Assembly (NCBI GenBank): GCA_964498755.1
Contig: CAZCIB010000025.1
Coordinates: forward strand, 1 to 31,460
From: RZZS01 sp964498755
GTDB taxonomy: Bacteria; Pseudomonadota; Alphaproteobacteria; Micavibrionales; Micavibrionaceae
Length of the DNA: 31,460 nucleotides
Direction: 5' to 3'
The notes beneath the pieces were generated by a model. The model saw only the letters and a program-made list of their open reading frames with translations, was not told the origin of the DNA and did no database searches. Made by a program: the position numbers and the translations under genes. Shown here piece by piece: positions 1 through 8,253 of this stretch. How positions within the stretch are numbered: the stretch's first letter is position 1; each line of letters begins with the position of its first letter.

Positions 1-154
1 CCTCGAACTCGGCCAGCGGCGGCTTGACCCGCGCATAGCCATAGCCCTCATAGAGCTTCATCAGCGCATGAATCGCGTCCGCCTCGGCGGCCGCCTCCGG
101 CGCGAGCACGTCAATTAAACCGCTGGGAAGGAGTGTGTTTGATGCCTGCACCAT
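1..154 (-). CDS. hisZ: ATP phosphoribosyltransferase regulatory subunit HisZ, N-terminal fragment
   Basis: Partial gene: the reading frame starts with ATG at 154 and runs off the left edge after about 51 codons. The N-terminus contains LPSGLIDVLAPEAA, followed by an LYEGYGYARVKPPLAEFE stretch. This is the opening signature of the HisZ/class II HisRS-like fold, in which HisZ pairs with short-form HisG to make the histidine pathway's first enzyme. HisS itself is the alternative, but the LPSGL-DVL-PEAA opening fits HisZ better. The start is 2 nt after the glmM stop, so it is probably translated from the same message. Only the first part is visible, so catalytic or regulatory residues cannot be checked. 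Confidence 0.75.
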   Translation of the reverse strand, partial: MVQASNTLLPSGLIDVLAPEAAAEADAIHALMKLYEGYGYARVKPPLAEFE

Positions 155-156
155 GA

Positions 157-1524
157 TCAGGCCGCTTTTTCCGCAGAATCGCGCACGGCGGCGCAGATTT
201 CATCCACAATTGCGGTGATTTCATCCATATCGTCGCCTTCGGCCATGACGCGGATGACGGGTTCGGTGCCGGAGGCGCGCACGAGAATGCGCCCGTTCGC
301 GCCGAGCTTTTCCTCGCCCGCGCGGATCGCCTCGATCACGCGCTCGTCTTCCATTGGCCTGCCGGAGCTGTAGCGGACGTTTTTTAAAATCTGCGGCAGC
401 GGCGTGAACAGCGTGAGCGCTTCGCTCGCGGGGCCGTCCTGTTGCTTGAGCAGGCTTAAAACCTGGATCGCGGCCATCAGCCCGTCGCCGGTCGTGCCAA
501 AATCCGACAGGACGATATGCCCGGACTGCTCGCCGCCGAGGTTGTAGCCGCCCTGCCGCATTTTCTCGACGACGTAGCGGTCGCCCACGGGCGTGCGAAT
601 TAGATCGATACCGTGGTTTTTCACGTACCTCTCCAGCCCCAGATTGGACATGACCGTTGTAATCAGCGCGCTGCCCGATAACTTCCCGGCGCCTTTGAAT
701 TTGACGGCCAGCAGGGCCATAAGCTGGTCTCCGTCCACGACCTGCCCTTTTTCATCGACCATGATCAGCCGGTCCGCATCGCCATCCAGCGCGATCCCGA
801 CATCCGCGCCGTGTTCGACCACCGCCTTTTGCAGAGCCTGCGTATCCGTCGCGCCGCATTTGAGATTGATATTCTTGCCGTTGGGCTGAACGCCGATGGA
901 AATGACCTCGGCCTCGAGCTCCCACAAAATCATCGGGGCGACTTTATAGGCCGCGCCATTGGCGCAGTCGACGACAACTTTGAGGCCTTCCAGCGACTGC
1001 CCGCGCGGCAGGCTGCGCTTGATATATTCGATATAACGCCCGCTCGCGTCGTCGAAGCGGCTGGCCTGACCGAGATGCGCTGGGTCCGCGAGTTCCTCGC
1101 TCAGGCCGTTATCGATTTTTTCCTCGATTTGCAGCTCCGTCTCGTCGGGGAGTTTATGCCCGTCCGCGCCGAAGAGCTTGATCCCGTTATCCTCGAACGG
1201 ATTGTGCGAGGCCGAAATCATCACGCCAACGTCCGCGCGCAAAGAGCGCGCCAGAAACGCCACCGCCGGCGTCGGCACAGGGCCGAGCAGCACGACGTCC
1301 ATGCCCATCGAGAGAAATCCCGAGGCCATCGCCTGCTCCAGCATATAACAGGACTGGCGCGTATCCTTGCCGATCACGGCGCGGTTTTGCGAAGCGCCGC
1401 CGTTTTGCTGTTTTTTCAGGACGCAAGCCGTTGCCATGGCGGTTTTAAGCGCCATTTCCGCCGTCATCGGAAACGTATTGGCCTTGCCCCTGATCCCGTC
1501 CGTGCCGAAATATTTGCGAGTCAT
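157..1524 (-). CDS. glmM: Phosphoglucosamine mutase GlmM
   Basis: Converts glucosamine-6-phosphate to glucosamine-1-phosphate for UDP-GlcNAc, and hence peptidoglycan and LPS, in the cytoplasm. The 455 residues match the usual family length (about 445-455). Visible motifs are KYFGTDGIRG at the N-terminus, the phosphoserine loop ISASHNP near residues 103-109 (Ser106 is the phosphorylated position), the metal loop DGDADR at 247-252, the sugar-binding GEQSGH at 331-336, and the C-terminal phosphate-binding RASGTEPVIR. The start is ATG at 1524. It lies 75 nt downstream of ftsH and 2 nt before hisZ on the same strand. The ftsH-glmM order is conserved across many proteobacteria. Nothing looks truncated. 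Confidence 0.97.
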   Translation of the reverse strand: MTRKYFGTDGIRGKANTFPMTAEMALKTAMATACVLKKQQNGGASQNRAVIGKDTRQSCYMLEQAMASGFLSMGMDVVLLGPVPTPAVAFLARSLRADVGVMISASHNPFEDNGIKLFGADGHKLPDETELQIEEKIDNGLSEELADPAHLGQASRFDDASGRYIEYIKRSLPRGQSLEGLKVVVDCANGAAYKVAPMILWELEAEVISIGVQPNGKNINLKCGATDTQALQKAVVEHGADVGIALDGDADRLIMVDEKGQVVDGDQLMALLAVKFKGAGKLSGSALITTVMSNLGLERYVKNHGIDLIRTPVGDRYVVEKMRQGGYNLGGEQSGHIVLSDFGTTGDGLMAAIQVLSLLKQQDGPASEALTLFTPLPQILKNVRYSSGRPMEDERVIEAIRAGEEKLGANGRILVRASGTEPVIRVMAEGDDMDEITAIVDEICAAVRDSAEKAA

Positions 1525-1599
1525 GCTTTCATGTCCCTATTTGAATAAGACTCGCATTCATATCACTGTAATCCTAATAATGCCAGAGGCACAGGAGCG

Positions 1600-3534
1600 T
1601 TAAGCCCCCTGCGGCGCTTCGCCGCCGGTGAGGCCGGAGTCTTTTTTCACGCCGCCACTTGTCGGCACGGACGTACGCGGTCCGGCTTCGCCGCCGTCGT
1701 CGGGTTCATCGCGGATGATCGTCTCGCCGTTCAGGACGGCCTTGATTTCATCGCCCGAGAGTAGTTCGTATTCCAGAAGCGCGTTCGCCAGCTTGTGCAG
1801 ATCGTCAATCCGCTCGTTCAGGACCTTGCTGGCCCGCGCATAGGACTCGTCGACAATCTTGCGGATTTCGGAGTCGACCACGGCGGCCGTCGCGTCCGAG
1901 AGATTTTTGGATTGCGCCACGGAATGGCCGAGGAAAACCTCCTCCTGATCATGCCCGTAATGGAGGGGCCCGAGCTTCTCGCTCATCCCCCATTCGGTGA
2001 CCATGCGCCGCGCCATATCAGTCGCCATTTTGATATCGCTTGACGCGCCGGTGGTGACCTTTTCCGGGCCGAAAATCAGCTCTTCCGCGATGCGTCCGCC
2101 CATGGCCACGGCCAGATCGGCTTTCAGCTTGGCCATGGACACGGAAATCTTGTCCCCTTCGGGCAAGCGCATGACCATGCCGAGCGCGCGCCCGCGCGGA
2201 ATAATGGTAGCCTTGTGGATCGGGTCGGAGTCGGGCTCGTGCACGGCGACGATCGCATGGCCGGCCTCGTGATAGGCGGTAAGCTTTTTCTCGTCGTCCG
2301 TCATCACCATGGATCGCCGCTCCGCGCCCATCATGACTTTATCCTTGGCGTCCTCAAGCTCTTCCATGCCGACGACGCGCTTGCCCCGCCGCGCCGCCAG
2401 CAGCGCGGCCTCGTTGACGAGATTGGCGAGATCGGCCCCGGAAAAGCCCGGCGTCCCGCGCGCCACCGTGTGCGGGTTCACCGTTTGCGAAACGGGCACG
2501 TTTTTGAGATGCACTTTCAAAATGCGCTCGCGTCCCTTGACGTCCGGCAGCGGCACGACGACCTGGCGGTCAAAACGCCCCGGCCTGAGAAGCGCAGGAT
2601 CAAGCACGTCCGGGCGGTTCGTCGCCGCGATAATGATAATGCCTTCATTGGCTTCGAAGCCGTCCATCTCGACAAGCAGCTGGTTCAGCGTCTGTTCGCG
2701 CTCGTCATTGCCGCCGCCAAGGCCAGCGCCCCGGTGGCGTCCGACGGCGTCGATTTCATCGATAAAGACGATGCAGGGCGCGTTTTTCTTGGCCTGCTCG
2801 AACATGTCGCGTACGCGGCTCGCGCCGACGCCGACGAACATTTCAACGAAATCCGAACCGGAAATCGTAAAGAACGGCACGTTGGCCTCGCCCGCCACGG
2901 CGCGCGCGATCAAGGTTTTACCCGTACCCGGCGGCCCGACAAGCAGCGCGCCTTTCGGGATTTTCCCGCCCAGACGCTGGAATTTCTGCGGATCTTTCAG
3001 GAATTCAACGACTTCCTCCAGCTCCTCCTTGGCCTCGTCAACGCCGGCGACGTCCTCGAACGTGACGCGCCCGTGCTTTTCGGTGAGCAGCCGCGCCCGG
3101 CTCTTGCCGAATCCCATCGCGCCGCCGCCGCCGCGGCCCTGCATCTGGCGCATGAAGAAAATCCACACGCCGATCAAAAGCAGCATCGGAAACCATGACA
3201 GGAAAATACTGAGCGCGCTGATCTGTTCGGGGTCGGCTTCCTCGACCGTAATCCGCACGCCGCTGCCTTCGAGGCGCTCGACAACGTTATCATTAACAGG
3301 GGCCAGCGTCTTGAACTGCTCGCCGCTCTGAGAGTAAAACCCCTCGATATTCTGCCCCTTGATCGTCACGTTGGAGATGCGCCCTTCGCGCGCATCGGCC
3401 ATGAAATCCGAATAGGCGATCATTTCGCTGCGCTGCTGTTGCTGCTGCTGCGCGCCCTGAAAAACGTTGAAGAGAAAAGCCAGCATCAGCGCAATCGCCA
3501 GCCAGAACACAAGATGTCGTCCGAATCCGTTCAC
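1600..3534 (-). CDS. ftsH: ATP-dependent zinc metalloprotease FtsH
   Basis: Membrane-anchored AAA+ protease that degrades misfolded membrane proteins and short-lived regulators. The 644 residues are the standard size. Two membrane segments (about residues 8-27 and 109-128) flank a periplasmic domain. The AAA module has Walker A GPPGTGKT at 200-207, Walker B IVFIDEID around 256-262, and the second region of homology with NRPDVLDPALLRPGRFDR. The zinc site HEAGH is at 422-426, with the likely third ligand Asp500. A run of glutamines follows the first membrane helix (about 29-34). The start codon is GTG at 3534, preceded by AAGGTGG seven bases upstream. It sits between tilS and glmM, as in many alphaproteobacteria. 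Confidence 0.98.
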   Translation of the reverse strand: MNGFGRHLVFWLAIALMLAFLFNVFQGAQQQQQQRSEMIAYSDFMADAREGRISNVTIKGQNIEGFYSQSGEQFKTLAPVNDNVVERLEGSGVRITVEEADPEQISALSIFLSWFPMLLLIGVWIFFMRQMQGRGGGGAMGFGKSRARLLTEKHGRVTFEDVAGVDEAKEELEEVVEFLKDPQKFQRLGGKIPKGALLVGPPGTGKTLIARAVAGEANVPFFTISGSDFVEMFVGVGASRVRDMFEQAKKNAPCIVFIDEIDAVGRHRGAGLGGGNDEREQTLNQLLVEMDGFEANEGIIIIAATNRPDVLDPALLRPGRFDRQVVVPLPDVKGRERILKVHLKNVPVSQTVNPHTVARGTPGFSGADLANLVNEAALLAARRGKRVVGMEELEDAKDKVMMGAERRSMVMTDDEKKLTAYHEAGHAIVAVHEPDSDPIHKATIIPRGRALGMVMRLPEGDKISVSMAKLKADLAVAMGGRIAEELIFGPEKVTTGASSDIKMATDMARRMVTEWGMSEKLGPLHYGHDQEEVFLGHSVAQSKNLSDATAAVVDSEIRKIVDESYARASKVLNERIDDLHKLANALLEYELLSGDEIKAVLNGETIIRDEPDDGGEAGPRTSVPTSGGVKKDSGLTGGEAPQGA

Positions 3535-3566
3535 GTATTTACCACCTTAAAATGAATGGGTTGATC

Positions 3567-3580
3567 AATCATATATAGCA
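3567..3580 (-). promoter_or_regulatory. Possible extended -10 promoter of ftsH
   Basis: On the minus strand the sequence TGCTATATAT lies about 40 bases before the ftsH GTG, which fits an extended -10 element (TGnTATAAT-like). No good -35 is visible. The 8-bp palindrome TTGATCAA (3561-3568) lies just downstream, around the expected start of transcription. Inference from sequence only. Confidence 0.35.
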
Positions 3581-3617
3581 CAAAAACCGTGATTGACACG
3601 CATGGTCTGTGAAAATG

Positions 3618-4625
3618 TCAGTCTTTGTTTTCCTTTTCAATATATATTTCCCTGCCTTCGCCGCGCACGGAATAGACAAGCCCGCCAAGCGTGCGTTTCC
3701 GAAAAAGGCCCTCTCCGGCCAGATCCTCCGCTATAGACTCAATCTTTTCAAGGCGCGGACGGTATGCGCGCTCCGGAGACAGGGCGTCGATCGCGCGCAG
3801 GAGAAGCCTTAAACGAATTTCTTCAGGAAGAACAACGTATTGAGCGCGATCATATGCGATTGAACCTTCTTTCTGCGCTAAAAGCACGCCTTCAAAGGCG
3901 CGTTCCGTATAATAATCCAGCGCATCCCGCGCCCGGTCAAGGCGCATTGCGGTCCGCGCCAGCCTGTCCGGAGACAACCCTTCTTTTTCAAGGACATGCA
4001 TTGATTTCCTTAGTCGCGGGCGCAGGAAAGAAGGGTTGCTATTGCTCGGATCATCGATATAAGGCACATGATTTTGTGCGCAATAAGCGACTAATTCGGC
4101 TTTTTTTACGGCGAGCAAGGGCCGCATGAAACGGATTCCGTCAAATTCCTGAACAGGACTCATGCCGCAAAGCCCGTCGAGACCGCTCCCCGAAGCCAGT
4201 CGCATGAGAAACGTCTCGGCCTGATCGTCTTTGTGATGCGCAAGAAGGATGGCATTTAACCCTTCTTTGTGTGCGTATTGCGCCAGCAATTTGCGGCGCA
4301 TCTCGCGGGCTTCTTCCATAATGCGGGTTTTTGGCTTGCCGCCCTCCCATGTAAGAATCGTATGGCGTACATTCAGCCAGTCTTTCAGCCACGCGCCGAC
4401 CTGCCGCGCTTCATCGGCGGATCCGGGCCGCAGGCAGTGATCCACCGTTACGGCATGAATTTGCGCGGCGCCCTTTTCCGCTGAAGACCATCTGGAGAGC
4501 ATATGACAGAGGGCCATGCTGTCCGGCCCGCCGGAAACGGCGGCCAGACTTTTCTTTCTCGGTTCAATATTGAGCGTATTCATCGCTGCGCAAAAGCGCG
4601 CGTATGTGTCCGGGTCTTCACGCAT
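3618..4625 (-). CDS. tilS: tRNA(Ile)-lysidine synthetase TilS
   Basis: Ligates lysine to C34 of the tRNA-Ile CAU anticodon so that it reads AUA codons. The N-type ATP pyrophosphatase P-loop SGGPDS is at residues 31-36. It is followed by VTVDHCLRPGSADEA, the ILTWEGGKPKTRIMEEAR segment, the LAHHKDDQAETFLMRLASGSGLDGL block, and the RPLL..VKKAELVAYC and DDPSN substrate loops typical of TilS. At 335 residues it is shorter than the E. coli enzyme and seems to have only a short C-terminal region, as in many alphaproteobacterial homologues. The start is ATG at 4625. It lies between cpoB and ftsH on the same strand, 51 nt after cpoB. Confidence 0.95.
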   Translation of the reverse strand: MREDPDTYARFCAAMNTLNIEPRKKSLAAVSGGPDSMALCHMLSRWSSAEKGAAQIHAVTVDHCLRPGSADEARQVGAWLKDWLNVRHTILTWEGGKPKTRIMEEAREMRRKLLAQYAHKEGLNAILLAHHKDDQAETFLMRLASGSGLDGLCGMSPVQEFDGIRFMRPLLAVKKAELVAYCAQNHVPYIDDPSNSNPSFLRPRLRKSMHVLEKEGLSPDRLARTAMRLDRARDALDYYTERAFEGVLLAQKEGSIAYDRAQYVVLPEEIRLRLLLRAIDALSPERAYRPRLEKIESIAEDLAGEGLFRKRTLGGLVYSVRGEGREIYIEKENKD

Positions 4626-4676
4626 GGGCTAACCTGATTTAAAAGCTGGTTGTATCAGAGAAGCGCGGAAAATTCA

Positions 4677-5630
4677 CTATAAAGAGCCGCAATTCAGCCG
4701 CCGCATTTCCTGCTCGGCGCGGCTGAGAATTGGCCCGGCCCCTGTCGGGAACTGCTTGCCAAGTTGCGCGAAAGCAACGCAGGCATCTTTCGCGCTGCCC
4801 ATTCCGGACAGCGACATGCCCATTTTCAGCAGATTATCCGGCGCTTTGTTTCCGTCAGGATATTTCTGATAGGCCTCGGCAAAAACGCGCGCCGCGCTTT
4901 CATACTGGCCGCGCACGTAATAAGTCTCCCCCAGCCAGTACATCGCATTTGCGGCGAGAGAATGATTCGGGAAGCGGTCCAGAAACGACCGGAAAGCCGT
5001 TTCAGCTGCGTCATAATCCTGCTGGCGGATCAGGGCGAAGGCGGCGTCATATTGCGCGGAAGGGTCACTGCCGCTCGCCCGCGGCGCGGTCAGGTTTCCC
5101 CTGGAATCGGAGCGCAGCGTTCCCAGTTGTTGCGCCCCGCCCTGCTGCTGCGGACTGTTTTGTTCCGCCGCATAAGGCGTATTCGTTCGGCTGCCCGTCG
5201 CGGGGGCCTGGTTAAAAACGGAAGGCGGCTGCCGCCTTTGCTGTCCTTGAAACAAGCCACCGGCGGCCTGCCTGTTCTCTTCCATCCGCTGTTCAAGCTG
5301 ACGAATCTGGAAAGACATCTCCTCAACCCTGCCCGTCAGGTCGCGCATGTCGCTCTCGATCTGGGACAGTCGCAATTCGATCTGCGCGGCCGATGCGGCG
5401 TTCACGCCGCCCCCCTGCCCTGGCAGGCTAGCCCCGGGCGGCGGCTGTTCTCCGCGAAACACGGCGCGGCTTAATGTCTGGATTTCCCGCTCGATCCGGT
5501 CAATGCGGCTGTCCACGCCTGATCCGGTTCCCGAACGCGATTGCGAAAACGCCGCGCCGGGCTCCATCAAGAGAGCGCCGGCGCACGCGATCGCTATCGT
5601 CAATTTTTTTATTTTGTCACCCGGGACCAT
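4677..5630 (-). CDS. cpoB: Cell division coordinator CpoB (YbgF), TPR periplasmic protein
   Basis: Periplasmic TolA-interacting protein that links outer-membrane constriction to septal peptidoglycan synthesis. The 317 residues contain a signal peptide (hydrophobic stretch about 8-28, ending near AAFSQS), a predicted coiled coil with heptad-like leucines (about 40-120, including LSQIESDMRDLTGRVEEM), a low-complexity Gln/Pro-rich linker, and a C-terminal TPR block starting near YDAAFALIRQQDYDAAETAF. The start is ATG at 5630; its ribosome site is poor. It follows pal by 33 nt, which is the conserved pal-cpoB arrangement, so the two are probably co-transcribed. Confidence 0.93.
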   Translation of the reverse strand: MVPGDKIKKLTIAIACAGALLMEPGAAFSQSRSGTGSGVDSRIDRIEREIQTLSRAVFRGEQPPPGASLPGQGGGVNAASAAQIELRLSQIESDMRDLTGRVEEMSFQIRQLEQRMEENRQAAGGLFQGQQRRQPPSVFNQAPATGSRTNTPYAAEQNSPQQQGGAQQLGTLRSDSRGNLTAPRASGSDPSAQYDAAFALIRQQDYDAAETAFRSFLDRFPNHSLAANAMYWLGETYYVRGQYESAARVFAEAYQKYPDGNKAPDNLLKMGMSLSGMGSAKDACVAFAQLGKQFPTGAGPILSRAEQEMRRLNCGSL

Positions 5631-5663
5631 AAGCGTTTCTGCTCTTCGAAGGATAGGAACCCC

Positions 5664-6206
5664 TTAGTCAACGACCATGACGGCGCGGCGGTTCTGGGCC
5701 CATGCCGACGGGTTTGACTCCATCACGGCCGGACGTTCCTTGCCAAAGCTCACGGTTGTGATTCGGCGCGGATCAATGCCGACGGCGATCAGGTAGTTTT
5801 TCACCGACGTCGCGCGGCGCTCGCCCAGCGCAAGGTTATATTCACGGGTGCCGCGCTCGTCAGTGTGTCCCTCAACCGTCACCGTGACATACGGGTATTC
5901 CTGAAGCCACTGCGCCTGAAGATCAAGCGTCGCGCGCGCTTCCGGATCAAGATCGTAACGGTCATAGCCAAAGAACACGCGGTCGCCGACATTCACGACG
6001 AGATCCTGCTGCGTTCCGGGGGCCGGGCCGTCAAGCATCTGGCTGTCCATGGGAACCACTGTGCCGCCCAGCGGATCGTCCAGCGGACCGGGGCTGATTT
6101 GTTCGCGCTCCATTGCGTCTTCGCTCATCCCGCCTTCGTCATCTGTGGTTTCGCAAGCGCCCAGCGTTAAAACAAGGGCAATGATGGCAAGATAGCGGAC
6201 AAACAT
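5664..6206 (-). CDS. pal: Peptidoglycan-associated lipoprotein Pal
   Basis: Outer-membrane lipoprotein that binds peptidoglycan and TolB within the Tol-Pal system. The 180 residues contain a signal peptide with lipobox LGAC (lipidated Cys18), an acidic spacer, and an OmpA-like domain from about residue 70. The diaminopimelate-binding region TVEGHTDERGTREYNLALGERRA (split for length; about 110-132) carries the expected HTDERG and R residues. The start is ATG at 6206 with AAGGAG six bases upstream. It is the first gene of the pal-cpoB-tilS-ftsH-glmM run. Unusually, tolB is not immediately upstream. Confidence 0.96.
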   Translation of the reverse strand: MFVRYLAIIALVLTLGACETTDDEGGMSEDAMEREQISPGPLDDPLGGTVVPMDSQMLDGPAPGTQQDLVVNVGDRVFFGYDRYDLDPEARATLDLQAQWLQEYPYVTVTVEGHTDERGTREYNLALGERRATSVKNYLIAVGIDPRRITTVSFGKERPAVMESNPSAWAQNRRAVMVVD

Positions 6207-6310
6207 GGCTGGCTCCTTTTTAAATCTTATTAACCTGTTAGAGAAATTAGGCTCTTGTACGGGGTTTGTCGAGTCAGTTTAAGTCATGATTCACAAGTTG
6301 CAACCAGCAA

Positions 6311-6342
6311 ATACAAGAAGACGCTTCACCGCTCCAGCGTCT
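6311..6342 (-). terminator. Possible terminator at the end of the sirB1-like gene
   Basis: Inverted repeat AGACGCT (6319-6325) / AGCGTCT (6336-6342) with a 10-nt loop overlaps the stop codon of the SirB1-family gene. On the minus strand it is followed by a modest T-rich stretch. The stem is good but the T tract is weak, so it may be only a partial terminator separating this cluster from pal. Confidence 0.4.
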
Positions 6343-7171
6343 CCCGGATATGCCGGAGCAGCATGCTGGCGTCATGCTTGTCTGCATGCGCGGGCGCTTT
6401 ATCGATATATTCCTCGAGAGAGGCAATCGCCGCCCTGGGCTGATTGCATCGCGCCAGCAAAACCCCTTCATCAAGTATCAGCCGATATTCGCCCGGGTCG
6501 AGCAGCCGCGAAGCCTGCACGGTTTCCAGCGCGCCGGCGTAGTCTTCAGCTTCGATCTGGCGGAATTTGATATTGTTTTGCAAACGGTTCAGGATTTCCC
6601 GGCTCGTCGGCGGATCGTAATAATCGGCGGAGAGCTCGGCGTCCTCGCCCAGATTTTCCTTTACAAAAGCGCGCAAATCCGGGGCCTGCAGGATTTTACA
6701 GCGCTGGCTTGGGTCAAAGATTACGCGCCGCCCGCCCTTTTCGATCCGCAAAACGAAATGGCCAGGGATCGTAACCCCGGCAACGTCCCAGCCCTGCGCC
6801 CGGCCGCAATGCATGTAAAGGATCGACAACGCGATCGGCGCGCCACGGCGCGTATCAATCACGTCGATCATGTCGGCCCGCGCGATAATTTCGCTTTCTT
6901 CGTCGTCGCCCTGATAACTGTAATGATCTGAAAGCACATGCTTGAGCGCCGCTATCCGGGTTTCAAGCGTGTCTTCCGCCTTCGCCGCAAGCAAAGCCTG
7001 ATAACGCGCGCCGACCTCATCGGACAGCTTTTTGAGATGCGAAAAATAGCTTTGCATGGACGCGCCCGGCCGCCGCACCGCCGACAGCGCAATCGCGCAT
7101 TTGGCGACGTCAATCTTTTCGTCCGGCTTTGCGGCCTGCTTTTGCAGAAAGCTGTGCGGGTCAGCGCTCAT
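6326..7171 (-). CDS. SirB1 family protein (transglutaminase-like domain plus TPR)
   Basis: Recognised from RRGAPIALSILYMHCGRAQGWDVAGVTIPGHFVLRI, the core of the SirB1/transglutaminase-like N-domain (quoted in part: RRGAPIALSILY and PGHFVLR). The C-terminal third is helical, with a TPR-like repeat (LLDPGEYRLILDEGVLLARCNQPRAA). Molecular function of the family is unsettled. An in-frame ATG at 7198 overlaps the previous stop (ATGA), but the ATG at 7171 has GGAGG ten bases upstream, so I prefer 7171 (281 residues). It is the last gene of the rsmI-yraN-BON-SirB1 run. Confidence 0.85.
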   Translation of the reverse strand: MSADPHSFLQKQAAKPDEKIDVAKCAIALSAVRRPGASMQSYFSHLKKLSDEVGARYQALLAAKAEDTLETRIAALKHVLSDHYSYQGDDEESEIIARADMIDVIDTRRGAPIALSILYMHCGRAQGWDVAGVTIPGHFVLRIEKGGRRVIFDPSQRCKILQAPDLRAFVKENLGEDAELSADYYDPPTSREILNRLQNNIKFRQIEAEDYAGALETVQASRLLDPGEYRLILDEGVLLARCNQPRAAIASLEEYIDKAPAHADKHDASMLLRHIRETLER

Positions 7172-7194
7172 TGTTCGCCTGCCTCCGGCCTCGC

Positions 7195-7797
7195 TCATTC
7201 GCCGCCACTGGCCTGTACCGGTTCTCCGGCCAGCTTGACGTAACTGACAACCTGCTTGACGTGCGGCGTCGTGCGCGCGATCTCCAGAACGCGGTTCAAC
7301 TCGCTCTGGTTCTGCGCGACGCCCATCAGGTAAACCGTTCCCTGAACCGTATCGATGGAGTAATTCAGGTTCTGAACGCTTTTATCAAGCGTCAGCGCGC
7401 TGCGCATCCGCGCCGAAATCCAGCTGTCGCGGACAAAACCCTGAACGCCCTCGCTGTCGGCGATGCGGATCTCGTTGATCACCTGGTCAACGCCATTAGC
7501 CTGCCAGGCGAGACGCACAGCCTCGACCCGGTCTTCAGGCTCCTGCACGACGCCGGTGATCAGAACGCGCCCCTGATTAACAGTAAGATCGAGCTTGCGG
7601 AAGGTTTCGAAATCATACTTGAACCAGAGATCGTTGATCTGCGCCTGAATGCGCGCGTCCGCCACAGAGGTTTTAATGCCGCCTTCCTTGACGGCGGCGA
7701 TGCCGGTCAGCGTCGCCGCGCCGCCGATCAGACCGATAGGGGTACAACCGGAAACCAGAAACAGGGCGCAAAGGGCCGGAAATATGCGTTTGATCAT
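7195..7797 (-). CDS. BON-domain lipoprotein (OsmY/DolP-like)
   Basis: 200 residues. The signal peptide ends in lipobox LVSGC, so this should be a periplasm-facing lipoprotein. Two BON domains follow: about 45-115, with TVNQGRVLITGVVQEPEDRVEA, and about 120-190, with DTVQGTVYLMGVAQNQSEL. BON proteins are thought to bind phospholipid and support outer-membrane integrity. A homologue lies next to yraN/diaA in enterobacteria (DolP, formerly YraP), and here too yraN is the neighbour, which supports a DolP-like role. The stop overlaps the ATG at 7198 by an ATGA. Start ATG at 7797 follows GAAAGG. Confidence 0.9.
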   Translation of the reverse strand: MIKRIFPALCALFLVSGCTPIGLIGGAATLTGIAAVKEGGIKTSVADARIQAQINDLWFKYDFETFRKLDLTVNQGRVLITGVVQEPEDRVEAVRLAWQANGVDQVINEIRIADSEGVQGFVRDSWISARMRSALTLDKSVQNLNYSIDTVQGTVYLMGVAQNQSELNRVLEIARTTPHVKQVVSYVKLAGEPVQASGGE

Positions 7798-7809
7798 CTG
7801 AAAACCTTT

Positions 7810-7835
7810 CGGGAACGAATCATACTATATTCCCG
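7810..7835. promoter_or_regulatory. Inverted repeat in the promoter region of the BON lipoprotein gene
   Basis: CGGGAA (7810-7815) / TTCCCG (7830-7835) encloses an AT-rich core containing possible -10 hexamers (TATAGT, TATGAT) on the minus strand, directly upstream of the BON gene. This could be an operator around the promoter. No regulator can be named. Confidence 0.3.
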
Positions 7836-7884
7836 TAAGGATTTTAGTGCGCCGCGAACAGATTGGCAATGCGCGCCGGATAAA

Positions 7885-8253
7885 TCATCCACCGGTCCAG
7901 CCTCCCCTGACGTGCCGCCACCTGAACGGCGGCGCAATAACGAACGCGTCAAAGCGAATATCAAAGGCGGAAAACGCCGGATTTCCGTTTATGTAATATT
8001 CCGCCGCGCGGGTGACGCGGGCGCGATTTTTTGCGTGAATGGCCTCGAGACCGCCCGCCAGCGTCTTGCGCAGCTTGACCTCGACGAAAACCAGCGTCCT
8101 GCCCTTCCGCGCCACAAGATCGATTTCCCCGACCGGGGTTTTAAAACGCATGCCCTGAATTCCGTAGCCTTTGCCCACCAAAACCAGCGCGGCGAGATAT
8201 TCCGCCCATTGTCCGGCCCTGTGCGCCGCCTGCCGTGATTCGACCGTCCGCAT
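7885..8253 (-). CDS. yraN: YraN family protein (UPF0102, predicted endonuclease fold)
   Basis: 122 residues, the normal size. The restriction-endonuclease-like core is visible: GEIDLVARKGRTLVFVEVKLR, with the E-D...E-V-K arrangement of the nuclease fold, after an N-terminal GQWAEYLAALVL helix. The family is widespread next to rsmI, and its cellular substrate is not established. The ATG at 8253 shares one base with the rsmI stop (TAATG), so translation is very probably coupled to rsmI. Confidence 0.93.
   Translation of the reverse strand: MRTVESRQAAHRAGQWAEYLAALVLVGKGYGIQGMRFKTPVGEIDLVARKGRTLVFVEVKLRKTLAGGLEAIHAKNRARVTRAAEYYINGNPAFSAFDIRFDAFVIAPPFRWRHVRGGWTGG

Noticed and set aside
2215..3331. 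Long open frames on the plus strand opposite ftsH (up to 340 codons)
   Set aside because: Their translations are Arg/Ser/His-rich with no family signature, and the opposite strand is a complete FtsH. They arise from GC-rich codon bias.
5090..5326. Low-complexity repeat or CRISPR-like pattern in the cpoB linker
   Set aside because: It is the Gln/Pro-rich linker codons of CpoB; there are no regular spaced repeats.
7129..8238. 369-codon plus-strand frame across the BON and yraN genes
   Set aside because: It covers two well-supported minus-strand genes and their gap and shows no recognisable domain.
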